Assembly (NCBI RefSeq): GCF_000611645.1
Contig: NW_014012735.1
Span: forward strand, 1-18,962
Source of the DNA: Monoraphidium neglectum
Taxonomy: Eukaryota; Chlorophyta; Chlorophyceae; Sphaeropleales; Selenastraceae
Direction: 5' to 3'
DNA: 18,962 bases
Position 1 is the first letter of the stretch. The number at the start of each line of letters is the position of its first letter. Under the pieces are notes generated by a model. The model made no database searches and was not told the origin of the DNA. It saw nothing but the letters and a program-made list of their open reading frames with translations. A program made the position numbers and the translations under genes. Positions 10,801 through 17,951 of this stretch are shown here, piece by piece.

Positions 10801-10898
10801 TGGCGATTGGAGGAAGAGTCGTCCAGGTCGCGGCTGGCACGGGCGATGCACAGTGCCGCTGCCAGGAGCAGCACCACGGCGAGCCTGGAGAGCTGCAT
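7405..10898 (-). CDS. Secreted Cys-rich repeat protein (GCC2/GCC3-like) with C-terminal PAN/apple-like region
   Basis: Five minus-strand exons, 10898-10707, 10482-10170, 9814-9566, 9336-8273 and 8043-7405, join with consistent phases and give 818 residues. The signal peptide is at residues 1 to about 21 (LAVVLLLAAALC). From residue 50 to about 606 there are 13 CxxC motifs (CTAC, CTKC, CIPC, CSEC, CTGC, CVKC, CTYC, CSQC, CDAC, CSIC and others) in units of roughly 45-60 residues containing phrases such as GSYNPGYNREPC. This is the pattern of ephrin-receptor/GCC2-GCC3 or growth-factor-receptor Cys-rich repeats. Many NxT/NxS sequons support an extracellular location. Residues 607-818, all in the last exon, hold two modules with PAN/apple-like spacing: SACQTNC...CYWR, then SACDKDAACVGLTHD...WRAFAG. 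No transmembrane segment was seen, so secretion or cell-wall attachment is likely. Adhesion, or carbohydrate or protein binding, is inference. An inverted partial copy lies upstream at 11306. Confidence 0.88.
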
Positions 10899-11305
10899 CG
10901 CAGGGGCGGCTGACAAGCTGTGGCGCCTGCCAAAATCCCGAAACAGACGGGGAACTTGCTGTTTTCGTGGAGCTATCTTCAGAGTCGAGGTGTCGGTGTC
11001 GGTGTCGGGCTGTCGAGAGTCTTGAGAGCCTTCTAAGCTTGGTCGATGGATGCAGAATGAAATGCAGTCCTTATGTATAGTTGTATGCATCGGGAAGGCG
11101 ACAGAAGCAGAGAGTTGCGTAGCGAAAATCGTGGCACGGAGTGCGAAGCGGATTTTCACGCGGCCAACGCGATGTGGGTTGGCCGGAGGCTTGGCCGCCG
11201 CGTCAACAGCCCGTATACCGTGGCTGTACCGAAATATTAGCAGTATTCCAAGGTGTGTTTGCTCGTTCGAGGGAAGCCTTGGCCAGGGTGGCACACGAAG
11301 CTGAC
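10899..11305. promoter_or_regulatory. Promoter region of the Cys-rich protein gene
   Basis: This interval separates the Cys-rich gene (-) from its inverted pseudogene copy (+). CTATACATAA on the minus strand at 11080-11071 is the best TATA-like element and would give a 5' UTR of about 140-150 bases before the ATG at 10898. A short GTGTCG repeat (around 10988-11007) falls in that UTR. The interval could act in both directions, but no plus-strand promoter element was identified. Confidence 0.4.
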
Positions 11306-11763
11306 ATCAGAACATGGTCAGCAGGACGGCGTGAACCAGTGCTTCTGACTGGCGCATCACCAGCGCCCACATCAATGCTGCAAACATCATCGGCAACAGC
11401 ACCGCGGCGCGGTGGGACAATCCTGATGCGAGCGTTGTCCTGTTTGAGATCAAGGAGGGCACCCATCTAAATTGCCTATATGTCCCAAGCTCCTGGGCAA
11501 GACGATCGGCACCACCGTCACCCTGGCCGGCCCCCCCTTCCTCCACCTCCAACTTCAAGGCCATGCGCTCCGCCTGTGACAACGATGCCGCCTGCGACGG
11601 CCTCACCCACGATGTGGGCGGCGTATGGCGCGCGTTTGCGGGCACCCTGAAAGGGGACACCGTCCGCAAGGTCCCCGTCGTCGGCACCGCCATCAACTCG
11701 TGGGTCGCCGAGCCCACTGGCAAGGAGGAGAACAAGGGCTGGCCCAGTGTGGCCCTGGTGTGT
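11306..11763 (+). pseudogene. Decayed inverted copy of the Cys-rich gene's last exon
   Basis: The plus strand repeats the C-terminal part of the 818-residue protein, from about residue 664 to the end (SVVLFEIKEG, FKAMRSACD, GLTHDVGGVWRAFAGTL, VVGTAINSWVAEPTG, EENKGW, SVALV). It is broken. The parental TGCTACTGGCGC is TGCTTCTGACTGGCGC here, giving a TGA and a frameshift. Small insertions after EIKEG shift the frame, and the frame is restored in the CCCCCCCTTCC run before SNFKAM. The parental stop is lost (GTGGGCTAA versus GTGTGTGGT). There is no start codon, signal peptide or Cys-repeat region. It arose from the gene at 7405-10898 or from a common ancestor. A transcript is possible, but no protein is expected. 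Confidence 0.88.
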
Positions 11764-11980
11764 GGTGTCCCAGGCCTTCCAGGCGGCGGTGCTGTAGTTT
11801 TGGCTTCCTGCCTATTGCGCTTCCAATCTCTGTGATACATATGCACTGTGCCGCCAGCAGTCAGCACTTGATTGGTTTTGCACAGGGGATTATGTCAGCT
11901 CCCTCCTTTGTTGATTGGTGCGCTCTCACACAACTATGCATGCGCCCCGCTGTCCGAACCAAGCGGGTTCCTTTGTTCAG

Positions 11981-12013
11981 AAAAGTAGGGGGATTTTCTG
12001 CCCGCCTACTTTT
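11981..12013 (+). repeat. Short hairpin-forming inverted repeat
   Basis: AAAAGTAGG (11981-11989) pairs with CCTACTTTT (12005-12013). GGG (11990-11992) can also pair with CCC (12001-12003), with one bulged G. The right half has a counterpart in the left duplication arm, but the left half does not. Confidence 0.7.
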
Positions 12014-12570
12014 TCTAACTGCGCCCAAATGCCGAGGCGGCCGTTGCCGGCGAGTTTTGCTGCCATTATAGCTTGCCATGTAAGAACCTGGCCTAGGACA
12101 CGATCAACGCCTATTACTCATCTTCTGTGATTGCCCTTGCAGAATCGCCTTGGGCTCTTGAAAGCAGCCTCACGCGTCCGCACTTGCATCCGTCGGTACC
12201 GCATTTGCTGGGCAGCCAGGGTTATATATATGCCGATCCCACTGGATTTTTCAGGTGTCAGGTGGCACCCACGGTAGCAACGAGGGCCTTTTGCCCCGGC
12301 TTGCATCTCACATCATCACATTACTCGAGCCGTTAGAGCTGTAACACCACGCACAGCCACTTCTGGACAGCAGCGGTGGCCAGGCACCTGATTGCACAGG
12401 TCTTTGCAGGGACACCTTGACTTGGGATGAAAGCAGCCCACGCGTGAGAAGAAGAGATCAAGACACACCCAGGTTGTGCAACTATAAGGCCAAAGTCCTG
12501 CAGGTTTGCAGCAGGATGCGCTGAAGTGGGAACCTGTCACTGGGGCAGACTGTGCAGCCCTCGGCACCCT

Positions 12571-13059
12571 CGTGGGACGACCTGAAATGAGCCAATCAAT
12601 CCTACGGGCACAAATGACCTTCACGAGGTGGCCTATTAAGGCCTCCAGATTTCTAGAGGGGTTTACTGGGTCGTATGCGACCACGTAGGGCGGGAACATC
12701 AGGCACTCAGACTGTCCGCCGCCCCAGCTGCTCGTGAGGTGAGAAGCAGCGCCTGGGTAGCCCAGTCGGGCAAGTTGCCGATCTGCTGCACGATGTTGTC
12801 ACACTTGCTCATTTTTCTTGTCGCAGAAGAACAGTACTCTCTTGGCATCACCGTGCCAGCCCGCAGCTGCCCGCGCACCAAGAGTCACAGAGGGCGTCAG
12901 GGCGTGTGGGCTTTGGAGGCCCGCTGCGTGCTTTCTCAACGTCAAAATTGCGGGTTAGACAGACGCTGTCTCAACGTGCCCGCTCAAACGCGTTTGCGGC
13001 GCTCGGCAGTGTGACAGCGCCGACCCGAACTTGGCGCGAGGGCTCAAATCGCGCTCACC
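12571..13059. other. Upstream region of the methyltransferase-like gene
   Basis: This stretch lies between the edge of the duplication and the ATG at 13060. It should contain the promoter and 5' UTR of the methyltransferase-like gene, but no TATA box was recognised. The minus strand at 12726-12641 encodes a stretch resembling the metal-binding region of fructose-1,6-bisphosphatase (see the separate entry). A plus-strand donor/acceptor-like pair (GAG/GTGAGAAG near 12738 and TTTTCTTGTCGCAG ending near 12826) could mark a 5' UTR intron. Confidence 0.4.
12641..12726 (-). pseudogene. Possible relic of a fructose-1,6-bisphosphatase-like exon
   Basis: One minus-strand frame reads PYVVAYDPVNPSRNLEA. 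This resembles the FBPase/inositol phosphatase signature, in which a hydrophobic strand leads to DPLDGS followed by xNxxA. The key LDG is replaced by VNP, so any enzyme would lack a metal ligand. No other FBPase piece was recognised around it. It could be a decayed exon or chance similarity. Confidence 0.2.
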
Positions 13060-14536
13060 ATGCAGCGCATCAACATCCCTGAGATCGAGGACAGCCCTCA
13101 CTGCCCCGATTTCCTTCGTGATGCGGTGACCGGCTACCTCAGAGTGATAACGGATCTTACCAGAGTGTTTGAAGGCGCCGGCCCCGTCCTCAAACGCCTC
13201 CTGGATCAGTTTGCCGCCCACCAGATCCAGCAGCTGCAGCAGCACGCCGACGGCGCCGACAGCGGCGAGGACGGCGCCGGCAGCAGCAGCGGCGGCAGCG
13301 GCGGCGGCGCCGCGCCGCCCGAGCATGCGCCGCGGCGCATGATCGTCGACCTCTGCAGCGGCGGCGGCGGCGCCCTGGTCGGCCTTGCGGAGCGCGGCGC
13401 CCTCGGGCCGGTCGACGAGATTGTCCTCACAGACCTCTACCCCAACGCCGCCGCTTTCGCCCTTGCCGAGCGCCGCCTCCCGCCCGGCGTCTGCCGCGGC
13501 GTGCCCACGCCGGTCGACGCGAGCGACGTGCCGCCCGAGCTGCGAGGCGGCGTCCGCACGCTCTTCAACAGCCTGCACCACCTGCCGCCGCCGCTGGTGT
13601 TGCGGGTGCTCGGGGACGCCGCGCGGCAGGGGCAGCCCTTTGCGGCATTCGAGGTGGGCGGATCGACCGCATCGCTGGTGACCTGGGGGTTCCGGTGCGC
13701 TTTGGCCTTCACCCAAACGGTGGCATGCGTGCCTGCAGGCGTTGCCGGCTCTGCCGAAAGTCATAATAGGCGTTGAGACGGATGGCAGGCTGATCTGCCC
13801 CTCACAGACATGCATGTGCACGCCGGCGTGAGTCCAGGCACAGCGCACACACTCATTCTCTTCCTTCCTCTGTCTCTGTCTCTGTCTCTGATTCTGTCAC
13901 CGTCTGTGCCTCTGCCCCCGCCTCTGCCTCGTCCTCTGCTTCTGTCTTCCACACACGCGAGTGCACCCACCGCCTGATGCACGCCGCCAGCACACGGCGC
14001 CCTGCGGCATGACCAGACCTCACACATCCGCACGTCATCACCCCTTCATCACCGCCCACCCTGCAATCAACGGGCCTCACCCCCACTCTGCACTATGGAT
14101 AAAACAACAGGTCGTGGAGCGCCACCCCATCACCATGCTCGCAGTCATAGCCCAGGGCGTCGCCGTGCCCTTCCTGCTGCCCTTCACCGCCCGCCCGCCG
14201 CGCCTCGGGCGCCAGCTGCTGCGCCTGGCTGCGGCGCTGCCGGCGGCGCCGCTCGTCGCGGCATACGACGGGTTCGCCTCCTGCGTGCGCTCGTACTCGG
14301 TCAAGCAGCTCAGGGCTTTCGCGGCGCAGGCGTCGACGCCCACGTACGAGTTCGTGGTGAGGGAGTCGCCGAGGCGCCTGCTGGGCCTGCGCCCCTTCCG
14401 GCTGAGGTGGATCGAGGGCATGCCCCTTGCGCCCGCGCGCGCGAGCCGCTACGCGGCCGGCGCGGCGCCGCACACTGAGGCGGTGGTGCGTATTAAGTCC
14501 CATGCGCCGGCGGGGTCGGACGGCAAGGCGGTGTGA
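13060..14536 (+). CDS. Class I SAM-dependent methyltransferase-like protein
   Basis: Two exons, 13060-13653 and 14111-14536, join in phase 0 (GAG/GTGGGC donor, CAACAG acceptor) and give 339 residues. The first exon holds the SAM-binding half of a Rossmann-type methyltransferase: motif I VDLCSGGGG (96-104), an acidic strand LTDLYPN (123-129), PVDASDVP (151-158) and LFNSLHHLPP (168-177). The second exon holds hydrophobic VIAQGVAVPFLLPF, then YDGFASCVRSYSVKQLRAF (250-268) and a terminal RLRWIEGMP. The combined pattern, with LHHL/FHHF and YDGxxSxxRxYSxxxLRA, recalls a group of uncharacterised bacterial proteins annotated as class I methyltransferases. The substrate is unknown. Residues 60-92 are a Gln/Gly/Ser/Ala-rich insertion before motif I. 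No transit peptide is evident. A TGTAA at 15235-15239 is the nearest candidate poly(A) signal. Confidence 0.85.
13857..13950 (+). repeat. CTCTGT pyrimidine-rich tract in methyltransferase-like gene intron
   Basis: Repeated CTCTGT units degrade into a longer CT-rich tract inside the 457-base intron (13654-14110). The intron otherwise shows nothing recognisable. The tract lies about 160 bases from the acceptor, rather far to be its polypyrimidine tract. Confidence 0.7.
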
Positions 14537-15234
14537 CGGGGCGACGGTGGGTCTGGGGGCGTTGGCGGGTGCAGAGGGCGGCCCAGGGGCGGAGGGGTGC
14601 GCAAGCCAACGAGGCACCCCTCCCGCCTGCCTCATGAGAATTGATGCTGGTTTGGTGCGAACTGTGTAGTCTGCAGTTGCCTTGTGAACCAGCACGTGCA
14701 AGCGCATGCTGCAAGCGTGAATCTGCAGCGCGTCTGCTTGCTCGTGCTTGCGTCATCGATTCTGGCTGCCCCACACAGGCCTTGGCACCCTGTTGCAACT
14801 CTTGCTGCTGGCGCGTGCTGCCTGCAGGCGTGCGCCCCACCTGCCCTTCGCACATCATCGTGCCGTCGCCAAAAAACACTGTGTCACGCACTTGCTTGTG
14901 TACAGGCAACAAGAGGATCCAAGGATAGTTGACTTTCTTTGCCGGCATGCTGCATGTTGTCTTGTGACATGTCGAGAGTACATGAGTTTTAGAAGCCGAA
15001 TCATGGTCAAGGTTGAGAGTGCATGTATGCGAAGTGCCCCCGCACTAGCCAGGCCCTGGCGTTCACCACACAAAGATGCAGAACGGAGAGAAGAGACACG
15101 CGTGGAATGTGCCACTTCACTGATGTTGCCCGGCAGTTGCGCTGCCAACCGACGCCTCCTGATTTTCCTGCCAATACTGCAAAGGGTGCGCTCGCCCAGA
15201 GCACATCATGCTGCACAAATGATACTGTACCGCC

Positions 15235-15239
15235 TGTAA
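15235..15239 (+). terminator. Candidate TGTAA poly(A) signal
   Basis: TGTAA lies about 700 bases after the methyltransferase-like stop codon at 14536. The spacing is similar to that of the candidate signal of the Cys-rich gene. Confidence 0.4.
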
Positions 15240-15559
15240 TAATGCCTGAACCTGTATCACTCGGCTTCTTCGTGCACGCCATGCAAGCGTCCAGTCCCAG
15301 CATTGGGCGGCACGGCTGGCATTGGAGTGCAGTGCGTCCGCAGGTGCCTGTGGGCATCCACCAAGGGCAAGCTCGATTGCAGCAGAAAAGTACAATTAAG
15401 TTTTTTTTGCATATATGTGATGAATTGACTCTAGGCCGCGTCAACGGCTTCTGTATATCCAAGAGCAAAAGTGATGTCAGGGTTTTTTTGGCTGGCCCTG
15501 GCCGTCGGAGTGCGGCAGTGGCACAAGTGCCCATGGTGCACCGGAGTTCATGTCAAGGG

Positions 15560-15743
15560 GCGCGCATGTGTGAGGTCATGTGGGAATGCGCACGTGGGTA
15601 CGTGCATGGGTGTGTGCATGTCTACAGCTTCATGTGGCTGTGTGCATGTGTGTGGGTGTGTTAGTGCGGGTATGTGCATGGCGGCGTGTTCATGTGCATG
15701 AGTGCCATGCAGGCGACCAGCGTTTGACGCCGGGGGGGGGGGG
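15560..15743 (+). repeat. Degenerate TG/CATG-rich tract ending in a G12 run
   Basis: From about 15560 to 15710 the plus strand is dominated by GTGTG, TGCATG and GTGCATG steps without a fixed unit. It is followed by 12 consecutive G at 15732-15743. Alternating purine-pyrimidine DNA of this kind can adopt Z-form. Confidence 0.6.
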
Positions 15744-15967
15744 TCCTCACCTTTTGGAAAGACGCTGCCTGTGAGGACGGGCACTCTGAAAGCTGTGGTA
15801 AACCATCATACAGCTACACGCTGTAAGTGTGATGCAGGTGTGACGCAGACCTGCGGGCCACAGCGCAGCCATAGCTGCTGGGCGCTGCCACTGGGCTGGG
15901 CCAAACCAGGATGTGCCCGCCCAGCGTCTTGGCTTTGGACCTGGACCAGCCTCCTCGCAATTGCTCA

Positions 15968-15973
15968 TATAAG
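15968..15973 (+). promoter_or_regulatory. TATA box of the calycin-like gene
   Basis: TATAAG within CATATAAGAATA places initiation at about 15995-16005. That is at or after the ATG at 15998, so the in-frame ATG at 16028 is the more likely start codon, with a very short leader. Confidence 0.5.
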
Positions 15974-16027
15974 AATACAAGCGACTCTTTTCGATAGTTG
16001 GGCCACCGTCGCACCGCTCAGCGGTTG

Positions 16028-16380
16028 ATGCCGGGCAATCCCAAATTCGGGGAGGGGGAGCAGCGACAAAACTCGAAAGACCGTCAAATCAACAAATCTA
16101 TTGACCTTTCAGCCGCTACTGCGCGGCCCCGGTGGACTCGTCTTGTCACCCTTGCCGGCACAATCGCCGGCGCAGCGCTGGTATTGGCAGGCGCTGCCCT
16201 GCTCGCGCCCTCGCGGCAGTGCAAGCGCAAGCGCGCGACGCGCAGGCGCGGAGGTGGTGGCAATTCAAAAAGCCACATCACCCGCGAAGCAACAGCCCGT
16301 GCAATGCACGCTGCAGTGGCGCCCGTGCCCGCCTCCACGGAAGCTGCGCCCGCAGACGGGCTGGCGGTGCCACCTCCGGC

Positions 16381-16444
<64 letters not shown>

Positions 16445-17143
16445 GAGGTCTTCCTTGGCTATGACCCCCGCATCGCTGGCTCCTGGGTCAAGGACAAGGC
16501 ACGCAGCGACCCCATGGATGCCGCCATGAATGCAATGAGCATCGGCGGCATCAAGCGCCGCGCGATCGCACTGGTGCGCGGCCTAGAGCTGACGTTCCAG
16601 CAGTTCGAGGAAGGGGATGGCGACGACGACGGCGGCGGCGAGAGCGAGGGCGGCAGCGACGGCGGCGGCGCGGGGAGCGACGAGGTGGACGGCACGGCGG
16701 CGGCGGTGCCAGCGCCTCCAGCGAAGGCGGGTGACAAGCCGCTTGACGCTGCGGCGGCGGGCAAGCCGGCGGCCGCGAACGGGCACCACCACCACCATCA
16801 GCAGCCGCAGCCCCGCCAGCGCACGCGCTTCACATTTGCTGTCTTCTCGGTAGTGCCTATCCTGAAGGTCCGCGAGCGCTACGTGCTCGACGGCCCCGAC
16901 TCGTTCCTCCGACGCCGCGACCTCCGCGGCGGCCGCGCGACCGGCCGCGCGCGGCCCATCGACGGCGGCCGCGCGCTCGAGGTCGCGATCGAGTGGCCGG
17001 CGCCGCACGCGGGGCGGGGGCGCGACGAGATCAGGGTGCAGGACGACAACCCCGACGAGCTCGTGGTGACGTCACTGCTCACGATGGAGGACCCTAATGT
17101 GAAGCCCGTGAGCTGCAGGACCGTCTACAGGCGCACGCGCTAG
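16028..17143 (+). CDS. Lipocalin/calycin-like plant-type protein with N-terminal hydrophobic segment and polyglutamine
   Basis: Single exon, 371 residues from the ATG at 16028 (381 from the ATG at 15998; the TATA box position favours the later one). A hydrophobic segment at about 39-60 (TLAGTIAGAALVLAGAALLA) is followed by a strongly basic stretch, as in a signal anchor or an organelle-targeted membrane protein. Residues 119-139 are polyglutamine. From about 145 the protein matches a plant and algal family with a beta-barrel (lipocalin or fatty-acid-binding-like) look: GSWVKDKARSDPMD, a central FTFAVFSVVPILKVRERY, FLRRRDLRGGR, and the terminal VYRR. In such families these strands form a barrel that may bind a hydrophobic ligand; no ligand is known here. 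An acidic Gly/Ser-rich insertion (about 197-235) and a His/Gln stretch interrupt the barrel between its first strands. The family assignment rests on remembered motif similarity. Confidence 0.75.
16382..16444 (+). repeat. CAG repeat encoding polyglutamine
   Basis: Twenty uninterrupted CAG codons followed by one CAA lie in frame in the calycin-like gene. Such codon purity suggests recent slippage expansion rather than an old, selected Gln tract. Confidence 0.95.
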
Positions 17144-17886
17144 GCAGGCGCGCGCGTGCGGCTGCCGCGGGGCCCGTAGGCGGCGGGCGGGCGGGTGGTG
17201 GGAGTTGCAGCCGCGTCGCGGGTGGGCGATGGAGCGGACGGCTGGCGAACGCACAGGCGCACCTGGCTGGCCTTATTTCGGGCCAAGCTGGCCTCAAATT
17301 CAAATCCAATATTCCAAGGCGAGGCGCGTGACGGCTTCCCTTGCGATTATTGCAGTATAGCAACCTGGTCCAACATCGTGCCTGTATTGGCTCTGTTGCT
17401 GCTCTGTGATGGTGCGCGCCCCTCAATTTGCGCAGCCGAAATGGCAAGCCGTGCCTTGCAAACTTGTTTCCTTGGCAGACAAGAACTGCGTTCAGTATAT
17501 GCGGCCAAGAGTCTCGGCATGAGATTTGCGGGCTGACTGGGATCTGCTTTGGGTTGGCTGTTTGCCCTCACTGCAAGAGAGAGTGAGACTTGCTGATGTA
17601 CTTGAGGAGGGGCGGTGCGCGTTTGCCCCCCCTTTGTGCAAGCAACGAGCAGCTGGCTGGTTATTGTTGACCGGGAGCCCGGCCCTTCGAACGCAAGCGT
17701 GCGCTTCACTGCCGTGCTGTGCTGTGCTGAACAGCTTGCCAGAGCAATAACAGCACCAGAGGATGCTGCCTTGTCAAGCTTGAAACCCTGCAGCATAGAA
17801 GGGCAGCTTGGACCCGGATTCTACAAGGGCGCAACTGAGCAACACTGCTAGGTGACTGATGAGTAAGCTGGTGGCGGGCATCAACA
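17144..17886. other. Intergenic region downstream of the calycin-like gene
   Basis: This stretch should contain the 3' UTR of the calycin-like gene. No TGTAA is seen on the plus strand. AACAGCACCAGAGGA occurs at 17749-17763 and again at 17979-17993. No coding exon was recognised. Confidence 0.45.
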
Positions 17887-17940
17887 GAAAACGCGTTTTC
17901 AATCATAAAGTAGAATGTGTACACTGAGAATATATATGTA
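17887..17940 (+). promoter_or_regulatory. Probable promoter with 14-bp palindrome and TATA box
   Basis: GAAAACGCGTTTTC (17887-17900) is a perfect 14-base palindrome centred on ACGCGT, the core of the yeast MluI cell-cycle box. TATATATGTA follows at 17931-17940, about 30 bases downstream. The pair sits upstream of the terminal partial gene and would fit its core promoter. A link to cell-cycle control is inference from yeast and is not established for algae. Confidence 0.4.
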
Positions 17941-17951
17941 CTTGTATCTGG

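Larger units (their letters stand above)
11306..12570 (+). repeat. Right arm of the imperfect inverted duplication
   Basis: This arm contains the pseudogene fragment and about 0.8 kb of matching 3' flank, the counterpart of the minus strand of 6500-7870. The homology continues well beyond the coding part, through TGTAACACC (12340-12348) to the GGGGCAGACTGTGCAG block at 12543-12558, and fades near 12570. No target-site duplication, terminal repeat or transposase remnant was recognised at either edge. Outside the pseudogene I see no gene. Confidence 0.85.
14537..15966. other. 3' flank of the methyltransferase-like gene and intergenic region
   Basis: No gene is recognised on either strand. Open frames such as plus 14748-15239 and minus 15007-15534 have no domain-like sequence. 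The first 700 bases are probably the 3' UTR of the methyltransferase-like gene. The rest includes a TG-rich tract, a 12-base G run and a second TGTAA at 15822-15826. Confidence 0.5.

Noticed and set aside
12955..13848. A 297-codon minus-strand open frame
   Set aside because: It is antisense to the methyltransferase-like exon, which has recognisable SAM-binding motifs. The minus frame has no domain-like sequence.
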